Source: Pteria penguin (taxonomy: Eukaryota; Mollusca; Bivalvia; Pterioida; Pteriidae). From it: 64,000 bases of DNA. The first letter of the stretch is position 1. The number at the start of each line of letters is the position of its first letter. Below are positions 1-13,411 of the stretch, one piece after another. The stretch lies in the NCBI GenBank assembly GCA_035048485.1, contig CM068587.1, positions 23,165,034-23,229,033 of the forward strand, in the 5' to 3' direction. The position numbers and the translations under genes are program-made. A model generated the notes under the pieces. That model made no database searches. It was not told the DNA's origin and saw only the letters and a program-made list of their open reading frames with translations.

Positions 1-399
1 CTTCATGATAAAAAAATATTATATATTACTTACCCATTCTTCAGTACATTTCCAGTACTACATTCTGGAAATCTGAAACTCTTGACAAAAACTAAAACAC
101 GAAAATAGCATACCAGAAATAATAGCATAGCGGTACATCCCAAAACAATGACAACAAATGTATGATTCCACAACCTAAAAGGATGTATAAAAACTCTCGA
201 GCACTAAATCGCTTCTATGAAATAAAAACAAATTTTAACACCCCACACCCTAAAAAAACAAAAAACAAAACAAAAAACTCAATAAACATGACACATTATG
301 AAAAAAAAATCAGACGTGAATGTAATACGAAATCTCCACTATCAGTTTTCAAAAGCGATGAATAACAAAAGTGTGTAAGTAAACAACACAGAAGTACCG

Positions 400-560
400 A
401 AGGGTTAACTGTATCTCGAAGTCCATGAAATAAAGGGACAATATCGTGTATATTGTCATATTTAAACAAATGCGAATCCTAAATTAAATTGCGGTGAAAC
501 CAGGTGCCCAAGAGGAGTAAGCGTCCCCTGTTTGCACGCAAAACCCATCTCAAATCGTTC
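400..560. repeat. Dispersed repeat with GTAAGCGTCCCCTG core
   Basis: The block around ACCAGGTGCC...GTAAGCGTCCCCTG recurs at 28440-28620 (opposite orientation), 29885-30045 and 37380-37450, with a shorter match near 47115. It often sits next to Penelope-like fragments, so it may be the end of such an element; family not identified. Confidence 0.5.
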
Positions 561-1119
561 TGCAATAACTAAGGTATGATATATGTAAACAACGAGAAAC
601 AAGATATAACACTTCATTGGTATAATTCATGCATATATTTGCATATGCTGCTGAAAAATAATACAATTTTTTCGTAACAGTTGTGTTTTTCTTCTATAAA
701 AGAGGAAGCTTAACTGATGTGAAATATGTAAATAGACCTTTACATATTAATTGAAATTTTCCTAAATTCTCGACACATCTCGTTTTGCCCCTCAAAGTTG
801 CATCAACCTATCATGGCAAAACAATCCAAGCATTAATGAAAATTCGGACAAAACGGTGTTTGTAGTTCCCCTTATATCATTTGAAATATAGACTTCTTGT
901 ATACCTTTTCCTAATGATGTGAAGTTTTGGAAAATACCAGTTGCCAGAGTTTGTTGATTTAGTTTGCAGACCAATCAACTACCTGGCGATTTCATTTACA
1001 CATATATTGAATTGTTGATAAATCACGACATTTTACGGAAAGAAAACTATTGTCAGGTCGTTATCAGGACATATAAGATACAAAAAAGTTTTGCATTGGA
1101 TACTTTTCCACATTAAAGT

Positions 1120-1265
1120 GATATGATATTGTGATAGTGAAACTCATTCATGTCATTTTTTCCCACAAAACATCCACATTAATTGTATAAAAGCAATGAA
1201 CATATCATTCGTAGTATCCATCCATCAGTTGATACAATCGTCTACAGTCCTTTGTGAAATACACA
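1120..1265 (+). promoter_or_regulatory. Core promoter and 5' UTR of IL-17 copy 1
   Basis: TATAAAA at 1186-1192, preceded by a conserved block (GATATGATATTG, AGTGAAACTCATTC, CCCACAAAACATCC) and followed by GTATCCATCCATCAG about 25-40 bp downstream, the likely start region. The same blocks stand upstream of copies 2-5 at matching distance from the ATG, which is the main evidence for promoter function. Confidence 0.7.
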
Positions 1266-2604
1266 ATGGTTTGTATATGGATTCTTCAGATGATTTACTT
1301 AACATTTTGCATATTTTAAGTCACTGTCATATTTTCAAATTTCTGGCAAAAAGAAATTATTGCTTTCTATAAAGTAAACACATCTTAAATTATAGTTGTA
1401 TATACATACCAATAAGTATGTCAATTTTAACTTGCCAAACAGAAACGTTCAAAAATATATGTGTGTACCCACGATCTACCTTCCCAAATACTCTAACTTG
1501 CATTACTCAGACTTTTCTCTTTTCCGGTTTTGTTTTCTTTCGGAGAGTTTGTGTATTAAATTACTTCTAACGCTTCAAATAATTGTAAACCACGTCATAT
1601 AATCTTTATTAATTTCCCTTTATAATTTGAAACATTTTATATTTGTTTCTAAACTGTTTTATCTTCCTGTCAACTTGGAAATCGAAAGCAATCTTGAAGT
1701 GATAGACCATATTTGTGTAAAGTGGTGTTATTAAATTTGTGAATGATTAAATTTAAACTATTCAATGCCCTAAATCCACAATTTTATTCTTTTGTGTATA
1801 ATTTGATAAAGCAAGAAATAATAACACAATACAATCTTTGGAGGGGGAGGTTGTTTTAAATCATATGTATATTAAATCAGTTATAACACTTTAAATAAAC
1901 TTAAACGACGTTATGTAACCTTTATTAATTTCCCTTGATAATTTGAAACAGTTTACATGTATACTTATATCTAAACTATTTTGTCTTCATGCCAACTTGG
2001 AATCGAAAGCCCTTTTGAAGAGATAAAATCATACTTGTGTGATAAGAGACTTAGCTTGGGGAATGATTAAATTGAAAGTCATGAATGGCTTAAAAGAATA
2101 CAATGTAATTTTCTTTTGTATATAACTTAATATAATGAATTATAATACAGTATTGATACACATACATTTCAGAAAATTGATATCAAGATCTGGCAGCTCC
2201 TTTGTATTTTTGAAATGAGTTTTGTGCAACAAGGATTATCATTTTTAAAGATCTCACCTAAAACATCGTTTCCTTCACTTAAACAGCGATTATTGAAAAG
2301 ACGTGTGTGTTCTGGCATCCCTTCTGTTCATTGCCAAAATAGAGATACCAGTGTTAATGATCTCGCAATTTGTCCATGGACTCTGGAAACGAGCTTCAAC
2401 TCTACACGGATACCATCTAGGGTTTATGAAGCAAAGTGTAATTGCCCAAAAGCAATAATTTCTCAAAACATTTCGTTCGATTGCGTTCCAGTCTACAGGA
2501 GGTTCCGATTTCGATATTTTTCATCGGAACTCCATCGTTACATACCAGGCGAGGAAAATATTGCTGTAGCGTGTACCGCAGTTGCACCTTGTGCAAGGAA
2601 ATGA
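1266..2604 (+). CDS. IL-17-like secreted cytokine, array copy 1 (two exons)
   Basis: Predicted secreted IL-17-family cytokine of 144 residues. Proposed structure: exon 1 supplies only ATG (1266-1268), intron 1269-2172 (GTTTGT...TTTCAG), exon 2 2173-2604. The reading frame runs without stop from the acceptor through an internal Met at 2215. Starting at the exon-1 ATG gives the N-terminus MKIDIKIWQLLCIFEMSFV, a plausible signal peptide; starting at the internal Met would not. Family marks in order: CPW (Cys68), N-x-x-R-x-P (77-82), EAKCNC (Cys90, Cys92), DCVPVY (Cys105), VACTAV (Cys135) and a late Cys141, eight cysteines in the mature part. Sequons at NST (77) and NIS (100); the second is unique to this copy. 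A TATA box precedes it and AATAAA lies at 3059-3064. IL-17 domain assignment is by motif reading; the one-codon exon is inferred from five conserved copies. Confidence 0.88.
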
Positions 2605-3967
2605 TATTTTTTTTCACAAAACATATATGAATTATGAACATTGCATTTGAAGTTTACCTGTCATTTAATGGACCCATATCTTAAGTCAGTGTCTTAATCC
2701 AAATGCAATACTGTATTTATCATTGTCACACTAAGTTTTGTATCTATATTCAACGTGTAAACTTTTGTGGTACAGAATTGTCGTTATTGCAGTCGAACAT
2801 AAGTGCGATTACTACCTTTTGGTTAGCAGTAAGCTCTTATGTGTAGATCATTAGCCAAATGTTGCTTTATAGATGAGAGAAACTATTGATATGAATATTT
2901 ACACAAAATCACGTCAAACTTTATTTAAATGGATATCTGTATTGTAGAAGAATCATTTAAGGTTTTAGTTGAATTTTACTTTCTATATGGGAATCTTCAG
3001 ACAATTTATTTATATCTAAAGAATTCATATATGCATACTTAGACATATTTATTCTTGTAATAAAAGTTTAAAAGATAATCGTATGATTTTTATATACATG
3101 TTTACACATATTTATTTTTGTAATAAAAGTTTTAAAATATTGGCGTAGTTTTGTTCGAATATGCAATTTTATATACATGTAAATCTTTCACATTTCAAAT
3201 TTATATCCAGGAATATATACACATCCTACATTTCGTCTATGACTTTAATATGAATTGTTATATTACAAGGTTTCAAAGTATGAATGATGTCCATATCAAA
3301 ATGTACGGAAGAGTTTAGAATAGTAACCAAACATGGACCTCTGATGAAACAGAGAGATCATGAGGTGGTTTGAAGGAGTAAATATCCCCTGCTAAAGTGT
3401 CATATCTGTCATATAGCCTATGTATTCTGAGTTGTCGCCGCTCGATATTAAGTAATAAAATCAATATAAACGACTTAACATCTAATACTTTCATCACATA
3501 ATTCAATTTAGAAGATAATGATGATTTGTACAGTGTATATTCCACACTGGAAATCATACCGACTTTACAAACAATCGAAGCAATGGTGAATTTCCATATC
3601 CATATAAGTTTTAGCTCAGTAGTAAGTTCCATGTATAAAATCGTCATATGCTCAGCAGACATGTGTATCGAATGAACTCAGAGACAACAAATATATAAAG
3701 ATAATAAAGGAATGGTTCTAAATAAATAAAGAAAGTGAAAAATAGAAAAAGTTTATTATTTTTTCGTGAATTATATCTCATTGAAGAATGCTTTAAATGT
3801 ATGGTAGTTCCAAGTGTGTGTTGGGTAACAACAATGTGAATACGATCCGAGTTTTTTTAACCTGCATTTGTAATCATATAATGTGTAACAGAAATTACTT
3901 AACGATCAGAACATACATTACTGAGTTTATATATTCTTGTGGTACATTTAAGCTTTTATCATTACGG
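2605..3967 (+). other. 3' UTR and conserved downstream flank of IL-17 copy 1
   Basis: Non-coding sequence that aligns with the flanks of copies 2-4. It contains the AATAAA at 3059-3064 and a near-repeat of the same TTCTTGTAATAAAAG motif around 3113-3130. No open frame of interest. Confidence 0.5.
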
Positions 3968-4080
3968 GATACTCAAATCAAATCAAATAATCTTTATTTA
4001 GAGTCGGTGTGCATATATATATAACAATAAACATTAGCTCTCATGAGCTATTGCCGACTAGACATTATAATTACTATGAT

Positions 4081-5010
<930 letters not shown>

Positions 5011-6429
5011 TAATGTAAAAAGTCATCTAATAAAATGAAATAAAACATTGCACACAGGCACTGCAATTGCAGGACTCTTCTTCTCAGCTGATGATTTGAG
5101 ATTTAAATTTATTTTAGAAGATATTTGTCTAAAATTTTCAGAAAGGGAGATCCCCATTTTTGCTGCACCAAAACGAAAAGACTTTATGCCATAAGAAGTT
5201 GTTCTCACCTGTGGTATCTCAGCTAAATTTCAAAACTAACAAAGTAAGAGTTATTTTTAATTCTAATAAGGTCATGTAAATATACAGGTGTTTTTAGTGG
5301 ATAATTCTAAAACATTCTACAGATAAACATCTCATTCTTCTAAATTTCAAACTAGGCATCTTTGATTGTAATAAAATTGTTTTATAAGAACTGACATGCT
5401 CACCATAAATAAATCGAAAGGCACGTTCTTGAATTTTCTCCATTTTCCTAGTTTCAACCTCGCCACAAAAATGCCATGTCAGTGGACAACAATTGAAATT
5501 TGACAAAATGAAAGTATGATACTCAATCTGAGCAGTCAGTCTGCCAACTTTATTAAAACAAATCTACCTTTCCTTTTTAAAACATTCAATTATTGAAACG
5601 CTTTCCTATAAATATTTGAAATATGCTCTTTACATCTGAGTTGAAAATCTACGGTTACACCTAATAAATTTACACAATCTTTAGGATGAATTTCTATGCC
5701 TTCAATATCAAAAGTTCAATTTGCACTGTTTGTTTTCTTTCCAATACATAACGCTTGAAATTAGTCCGGGTTTACCTGCCTTTGATTATTTGAGAACCTT
5801 TAACTAAAAACGAGCTATTTCTTTTTAAAACCTGTTTGACATCCATAATGTTAGAACTTACATTAGATATCAAATTCTCATCAGCTTAGTTGTACAGATG
5901 GCAGTTGGAAACAAAGTAAAATATGTTATTTACAAAGATGTTAAAAATTACCGGCTCCTCTATCGACCCCTGGGGCACACCTTTGTGCATATCTAAGAAA
6001 CTGCTACACATATCATTAACCTTTACACATTGATTTCTATTACTGAGGTAGCCTTGACCAGATTTACAGCAATGTCAGCAAAACCATAGTGTTTCTACCT
6101 TTTCAATTTCACGTTTAATCCATTTCCTACCGAAATCTTTGAAGGCATACATTATATTATTTTCTATCGTAAATTTCCCTTATGTTGATGGCGATGTATC
6201 AAGACTCCCATCGTGTGGTATTTATACTTTTCTGTTAGTTATATTCACAAGAGCTTTCACAAAAAAACAAAATACAAATCACTCCGAAACTGTTGACACC
6301 GGGATACAGATACCATAAACTTCGAAAGGGAAAACTGAAGACATGTGAAGAAGCTGTATGACAAAAATCACCGAAGACATGCACACAAAACATGATAATA
6401 ATAGAATATACACAGAAAAACGACATTAC

Positions 6430-6970
6430 AAAAATATTCGATTGTGCTGCGGTTACGATACCAAGTTAGGACGGTCAATTGAAGTAACAAACGTCATTCT
6501 ATTGGTGTGGTAAACCGGTTTACGGGCGCCCACCTTCCCACTTACCGTAAAAGCAGCACAATCAAGGGACACACATTTAAAAATCTATAAATAATCCTCC
6601 AGATAGAGAACAAGGATCAACAAGTTTCTCATGAAGAGAGGTCATAAAAATTTTATTACACACGAAATGTTTATAAAATAGTATGTTGCTACCAAAAATA
6701 TGTAAGACGACATCAACATAAGTAAACCGTTTTCTACCCGTCTGTAAGCCGAGCTCAGATCCTTGATCAATAGGAATCCCGACTAACAGTCAGAGGGGAC
6801 AAGGATCCGGACCTTGTCTTCTCTGAAAAGGTTTGCACAAGGCCCGTCATAGAGTCCTTGCCGCCCTGTTAGTCGGCGTGCAACGCTCAAGCAAAAGTCT
6901 GCATTGGAGTGTAGAGGAACCCAATACAAGAACTATGGTCTTAGCGATGATCTCTGGGAACTATTGGAAA
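6430..6970 (-). mobile_element. Penelope-like element 3' arm, minus orientation (unit 1)
   Basis: Matches 22490-22960 closely and the reverse complement of 7080-7650. Read on the minus strand it contains remnants of the Penelope-like C-terminal tail (ERCTLT-type block) and the terminal segment with the ...GGTACCGATTTAGTACGG-like end. Together with the next feature it forms a long imperfect inverted repeat. Confidence 0.55.
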
Positions 6971-7079
6971 ACTATAGGAAAATGTTGCTGATCTTATTCG
7001 AAACTTTTATTTTATTTCGGAAATATTAGTTTTCAGTAGTTTGTGTCTAGCGGATTTCTTCATAACACTTCTACGGTGA

Positions 7080-7650
7080 TCTAGTTTACAAATTAAGGAG
7101 GGTCAGATGTTTTGTCCAGATCTAAATTTGTCAAACGTCTTCTACATCGACAATGTGACCATCGCCAAGACTATTGGTTCCTTAAACAGCCTTATGCAGA
7201 CTTTTCCTTGAGCGTTCCACACTGACTAAGAGGGCAGTTAGGACTCCATGCCGGCCTTGTCTACACCTTTGCAAAGGAGACATGATCCCGAACCTCGTAT
7301 TCTCTGACTATTAATCGAAACTCCTACAGATCAAGTGTCTGTGTTTGCTTCCAGCCCAGCAGACGACAGTTGTCTCATGTTAATGTCGCATTATCTATTT
7401 TTGGTATCATAATCTTACTCTACGTTAATTTATGTGTTTATATATTTTCATGACCTCTCAACTTCTCGATCATCTGTTTTCTCTATGGAGGATAATTTAT
7501 AAATTTTTAAATGTATATCTTTTCATTATACTGCATTTCCAATGAGTGGGAAGATGGGTCCATAAATCGCTTAACCACACCAAATGAGTACCGTTTGTTA
7601 TTCGGTTGACCGTACTAAATCGGTATCGCTTCTGTCGTAAAATCAAAATT
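7080..7650 (+). mobile_element. Penelope-like element 3' arm, plus orientation (unit 1)
   Basis: Plus-oriented partner of 6430-6970, also present at 18360-18910 and 27480-27880 plus 28640-28740. Read in frames on +, it retains a block around CERCTLTKRAV-type residues and KGDMIP, with stops. Penelope-like elements often leave such inverted partial copies. Confidence 0.55.
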
Positions 7651-9547
7651 TTGGTAATTTTATGGCGTGAATTGCATTACTTTTAACCGAGTTTTGCTGT
7701 ACATCTCCTAGGTGACTTCTGCCTCAAAGCTAATTCAGATGTATTTCCCTTTAACCATTATGATTTTTGCGCATCGTACAATTGTTCTCGCTAGTTTGCG
7801 CCTTCTTGTAAACATTTAAACAGATATATAATACAGCACAACAGAATTAAAAATCCTTCAATTTCAAATGTTTAAATTATCTATTTTATATGTAAATCAC
7901 AATACCAGTTTTCCTTGCTCATTATTATATGTTCTGTCGAGTTTATTTAACTTATTAGGTAAAGTATTTACACATCGCTGTAAAATATTGCTTTACCTGT
8001 CACTGCCAGTCATGACACGGGATCCCGCTTTTAAGATTTCGTCCGAATAACAGGACTCCGAAGAATCAATTTTAGAGTTGTCGAACTCGAAATTTATTTT
8101 CCTTCAATCAAGCAGAGTGTTGGCTTAGCTTTCACATCTTAAGCGTCATCTATTTAAATCTTTCTCAATTGTGAGTATAACAATGATTGGGTATAATGCT
8201 TTAGAAAATGACAATTCTTAGTGTGAAAAGCAATAAGGCTACTTTAAAATTTTAAAGATAATCGAAATCGATTTTGAGTGAACATCTTAATACGACCTTG
8301 TTTATACATCAATCAGAACAGACATATAAACTATAAATCAATATTCATAATTAAAGTGTATTATACATTATTTAATCACCCCATAGTACAAATGTGGAAG
8401 GTCGACAAAATCTAGAAGATTAAAATAATCCACACCAGAAATAATAGCATACCGGTATAACCCAAAACCATGACAACCTATGTGAGGGGTTAGACTACAA
8501 TAAGCACAAATACAACTTAATTAAGTTCGGGAAAAGGCCAGTGATGAAAATACAACTATTTGATGAATTCATAATCTTAAGATGAATAATAATTTATCCT
8601 AACTAAGGTAACTGTCTATGTATAATTCCACAATTTAAAGTCGTGTATAAAATCTCTTAGGCACTAAATCTCTTCTATAAGATAAGAACAAATTCCAAAA
8701 CCACCACTACCTATAAAAACAAAAGCCATTGACATGACAAATTATAAAAAAAAACCAGAAGAGTTCCGAATTCTTGAGTACTAGGGGAGCATGGGGTAAA
8801 TTCGGCCGTGTTTCTACTATTGCACTGATCCATATTGATAAAGCTAATTTTTCAATAGTATTTTAAAGTTAATGCCATATTCATTAAATACATATCCTAT
8901 ACTTCATGTCCATTGCGTATTTTTGTGAGATAAACCTAAAACAAAGTAGAAAATGAAGGTTTTACACCAAAAACTGAAATGGGGTAAATTCGGCCATCAA
9001 GAGGTAAATTCGGCCATACGAGGGGTAAATCTGGCCACAGTAGGGGTAAATTCGGCCATCTGTTATTCCAATGGGGTATATTCGGCCATATACCATTGGT
9101 CATGCATTATACGACACACGTAGAGCATTTTAAGGCGACCCATTATCAATCATACCGGTACTTCATATAGGCAACACTGATTTTAAAATTGTCATTGTAA
9201 GAAAGGTTCGGTATTAGATATGTTCAGGGTAAACCTACCAATGGAGTCTCTGAATCTGTGCAAATCTTGAAATCAGATTATCCGTATCCCGTTCTCTCTT
9301 TTAATGGCAAAACTATAAATATCATTTACCCCCCCCCCCCCAATCCCCTATTTTCACCCCTCTCTCTGGTAACATTAATAATTTGAACACTGCTGGTATT
9401 TTATACTTTTGAGTTGTAGTTAAGATCCTTATCCGTACGCGTTGCGTTTTCGAAAACTCGCACCGGCAAAATATAGTGAATAATAAACATAAGACGAAGT
9501 TTCAACTCAATATCTTAATGAATGTGTCAGAGCTGTATACGTGAAAT

Positions 9548-9778
9548 ACAGGTAACGGCCCGGATAGCTTTGTGGTGAGAGCGGAAGGCTCCACAGATAT
9601 ATAGACACACGGCATACGACTTCTTATATACATATATATTTATGCATTTCCTAATCTCTCATTTTGTAATTAAGATTGTTTATAGTGTAACAGGCTGGAG
9701 AAAAAGGTGTGACTGGACCCGGGAATCGAACCGAGAACCTTCCACTCTCACCACAGAGCTATCCGGGCCGTTACCTGT
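9548..9778. repeat. Inverted pair of tRNA-derived sequences
   Basis: About 42 bp at 9548-9592 are repeated inverted at 9737-9778. The minus-strand copy continues into a tRNA-like body with an A-box-like TAGCTCTGTGGTGAGAG and a B-box GGTTCGATTCC (about 9711-9772). It is too short and poorly paired in the T arm for a working tRNA; a SINE head or tRNA pseudogene is likely. Confidence 0.5.
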
Positions 9779-10142
9779 CTGTCATAATAGTATTTGACGT
9801 ATACAACTACCAACATGTCGGCGAAGATGAACGACATGAAATAAGTGGGAAGGGGTTAAAAGAATATCGGATTCAGATATTCGTTAGCAATTATTATAGA
9901 TAATAAATATAAGAACATATATAACTAATATTAATTTAATTATTGTTAATCATATGCAGCTGATGTCACAATATTAGAAGCCTATATGCATAAATTCCCA
10001 ATTAGCAATGAGGAATTAATTATAATACAATGTATTGAAAAATAGTGCATGCAGTAGGTATTTAGAAGTTTTTGAAAGATTTTTCCTATATTTTATGTTT
10101 AAATATATTATGATAATCATATCATCAAAGTTTTTTTGAGGT

Positions 10143-12080
10143 CTATAATTTAAGCCCTTTCTTCTTTGTCTTTTGCTTTTTGGCTTTCCTTTTTTTCTCA
10201 TTTAATATATCTAACGAAGTTAAAAGCCTATGAGATTTTACTATGTTAGCCTTGGACTTCTGAGAATCATTCCTCTTTCCAACATTTGGCATAAAAATGT
10301 TATTTATTGTTTCATCGACAGACGGAAGGTCAACAAGTGAATGTTCCTCTAACGATGGCAGACTAGCACAACCTTGCTCATCTGCAGTCGCTATCTGGAT
10401 TTCCCCTCTCATAACTAAATCTAATAGTAAATCTGAAGTCAATTCCTTGTTTGATGAAAAGTTAACTTCAATTGGACTGACCGAAAGTGTATGAGAGGTT
10501 AAAGGTTGTACGTCAGTCGAGGTGGGTTGACAGCTGGTCGGAGGCATAGTGGACATTGCAGGCGATGTTGTCATGTGGGATTCCGCATTGAAGGAAGATA
10601 CAGCACTTTGCAGAAATGGAGGCTTAAATCTTACAGGGGCTCTTGTGATTTGTTTAGAGGATATGTGATGTATTTGATCTCTAGTAGGAAAAGATTGATT
10701 ATGAGACAGACTATCAGAGGAAGACATCGTTATGGGGAATGGAATGTTCGTATGATCAGATGATGTCATTGTGGCCACGGAGTTAGAAGACGTTGGAATT
10801 AAAGAAGTTGCAGGAGTGGATAGATTACTGGGCGTAGGTAATGACATTTCATGTTGTGCAAGGGTGTTAATTTCACTAGGAAGAAAGGCTTCTTCAGGAA
10901 TTGCATTCTTATTTAATGGGTAGATGCCACAAGCTATAAATCCACTGATAATATTTGATCCCGTCATTCCTTTGTCCCATGCATACTTAAACAAACCCGT
11001 GAATGTTGCTTTGCTTATCACTTTAAGTGGGTTCTCTGACAGGTAGGTAGTGCAAGCTTCATTGTAAAAGTGGTTGAGAGGACCAAATACTGCTCGATCT
11101 AACGGTTGCAGGTAATGTGTCGTATGTGGAGGTAGCGACAGAAGTACAATGTTTTCCGCAATTGCGAGCTCAATAATCGACAAGGACTCGTGTGATGAAT
11201 GGCCGTCAAGAATTAACAACTGAGGTCTTGCTGGACCACAATTTTTCCGAAAAACCTCTTCAAACCACCGCTCCCCAATGTCATCAGTCATCCATCCATT
11301 TTCTTGCACGGCCCACATGGTACCTTCAGGTGCTTGTTCCACGTTGAATCCGTGCAGGGAAGCATTTGTCTTGCCTTTGCAATAAGAAGTGGAGGCATAC
11401 GTTTCCCCCCAGCGCTACCGCACGCCATTATAGTCACATGGGTTGAAGGACTACAAGTCCTACTTACTACATTCCTGGTGCCCCTGACTGATATAACTCG
11501 AACAGGCGAATGTTCAAAGGTTTTCCCTATTTCATCGCAATTCCAAATATTGTTTGGTGAATCGCCAATCTTGAGTTCCTCGGTTACGCGCTTCAAATCT
11601 TCGAAGTATTGCTCTACTTTCTGGCGATTAAGCATCCGAGCACGTTGAATTCCTAGTTTCTCGGGTTCCCGAATTGTGAGTTTAGGATAACGCGTCTTCA
11701 GTCCGCGCCACCAGTCTAGCCCAGGAGTATTATTAGTAAAAGGTGTCCTTAAATTTAACCGGCGGCAGAGTGTACCTGTTCTGTGGAGTAATTGCTTAAC
11801 AGAGAGCCCGATCCCTAGCTGAGATGCCTTTGTTGCTGATTTTACAATTTTGTCCTAAATTGAAACAGGTATAGCTTGTGGTCTGCCTTGTTTGGTAGAA
11901 CCTATCAGCGATTTTCCCAGCAGGTAATCTCCTAACGTTGCCCGAGGTATTCCAAAATGTTGAGATGCTTGTCTAGCTGACATGGCCCCACTGTATACTA
12001 TTTCCATAGCCTCTCGTAGTTGTTCGTCGCTGTACTGACGTATTTTGCCTCTCTTGCAAGGATGATACTTTCCTAGGCAT
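10143..12080 (-). pseudogene. pogo/Tigger-like DDE transposase, disrupted
   Basis: Minus-strand transposase of roughly 640 residues if restored in length. N-terminal psq-type helix-turn-helix (SARQASQHFGIPRATL region), then a CENP-B/Tigger-like middle part, then DDE_1 catalytic domain: first Asp in IWNCDEIGK, second in LLILDGHSSH, third in HYLQPLDRAVF. The C-terminal third is Ser/Thr/Pro-rich and ends in a Lys-rich tail. Three lesions are visible: a one-base frame change just after MPRK (about 12066), an in-frame TAG at 11855-11857, and a frame change near 11380 just before the LHGFN/WAVQENGWM block. The two long open pieces are 10143-11342 and 11288-11635. This copy cannot make an intact protein; TIRs and subterminal sites look well preserved, so it could still be moved in trans. 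Confidence 0.85.
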
Positions 12081-12239
12081 ATCTACAATTCCATATGAAA
12101 GATATTTTGAGTAATATGGACACCTTGAAGGAGAGAGAGAGAGAGAGAGAGACCTTTCCATTGTTCATATTTTAAAGGAGGGTCAGTAGATTAGATTAAA
12201 ACAAGGTATATGGTGACGGCATCTTTCTGATGTAATGTA

Positions 12240-12785
12240 TACAAATTTCAACCTTTGCAACGGACCCACCAGAAGCAATGATGGATCTTCTTCGCGCCAC
12301 GCTTACCGTGACAAGGGCATCGGTATTAACTGTTTTTATCCGAAAGGCAGGACACCCGCTTGCCTCCGGCTGGGCTCAAACTAGGGACCTTCGAATTTTT
12401 TACGTGCCATGCCTTCCGTGACACGGGGTCTCGGTTTAGACTGTCTCATCCGAAAGATTGATTAATTGATTACTGTTTAACGTCACACTACGATCATACC
12501 TTTGCAACAGATCCACCCGAAGCAGTGAGGGATCTGTAACATGCCATGTCTACCACGACACGGGGCCTCGGTTTTTACTGTCTCATCCAAAAGACAGGAC
12601 ACTGGCATGAACAGAGCGGGACTCGAACCCCGGAACCCCAGATCTAGAGACGAGCGCGCTACCACTACGCCATGCCGGCTTCATGAGAAAGACAGGACAA
12701 CTGTGCCGTCGAATGGGATCGAACTCGGGACCTTTCGATAACAAACCAACACCTTAACCGACTGAGCTACGCAGGCTTCACAGAA
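12240..12785 (-). mobile_element. Cluster of tRNA-derived SINE fragments
   Basis: Best copy, minus strand, about 12483-12680: tRNA-like head with GGCGTAGTGGTAGCGCGC (A box) and GGTTCGAGTCCCGCTC (B box), then the family body containing CTGTCTTTTGGATGAGACAG and CCGTGTCGTGG, ending near TGTGACGTTAAACA. Further partial copies are at 12240-12480 and 12681-12785. Same family as 20905-21175 and 63430-63680. Confidence 0.75.
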
Positions 12786-13181
12786 GTTTGTATACTATAG
12801 CGATTAGCCGCTTGTTACTGACTAGGCTATAGAGAAATAAAAGTTCCGTGTTCGAATCTCTACATAGACAACAATTTATCTTAATAATATAATTTTTGGG
12901 TTTTTTTTCTTTTTTGGTTTGTTTTACATTTATTTGTACATGTATGTTGTCATTTAACAAGTTAATTCATTAATGTCATAAGCACTTTCAATTGAATATT
13001 TGGTGTTTCTCTACTTGCACTTCAGTTAGGCCTAATGTTTAACTTCATAAATTAAACCGATTATAGAGAGGTAATCGGTTGCTGTCCGAAGCTTATGTTC
13101 GTCGGACACTTTACATCCAATGGTACACAACTGTTGTGGGCCAACTTTTTCTTGATTTTACTTCGCTTGCCCTCTTTGGTT

Positions 13182-13411
13182 TCACCAAGTAGAGGAAATG
13201 TTCATCCTCATTATTCTTGCAACTATCATGGCATTTTCTCGCTTCAAGTATGCCTTGGTGTGGCCTTCGTCTTGTATCGCTATTGCATTGATATCTTTTG
13301 GGTTGTTTTCTTCCAATACAAGTTTATAGCCGGCACCTATTGTCAGTTCCCTTGCTCCCCAATGATGCATCCCGACTGCCCAATTTCCATGGATTATTAG
13401 CATTGGCATTT
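13182..13411 (-). CDS. HIRAN-like domain exon inside the pogo-like element
   Basis: Minus-strand exon of about 226 nt, from acceptor TTAACAG (AG at 13412-13413) to a possible donor GTGAAA (13184-13185). It encodes a HIRAN-like core: NWAVGMHHWG, then GYKLVLEENNPKDINAIAI, then AYLKRENAMIVARI. The E-x-N-P-x-D-x-x-A pattern followed by a Y-L-x-R-E-x-A motif is the family hallmark; HIRAN domains bind DNA ends in helicases such as HLTF. It lies on the same strand and upstream of the transposase. Whether it belongs to a fused transposon protein or is a captured host exon cannot be told here; the domain call rests on motif reading. Confidence 0.45.

Noticed and set aside
9711..9772. tRNA gene
   Set aside because: A and B boxes are present but the T arm pairs poorly and the molecule is too short; better explained as tRNA-derived repeat.
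11288..11648. Plus-strand frame opposite the transposase (11304-11648)
   Set aside because: Antisense shadow; the minus strand carries the DDE motifs.
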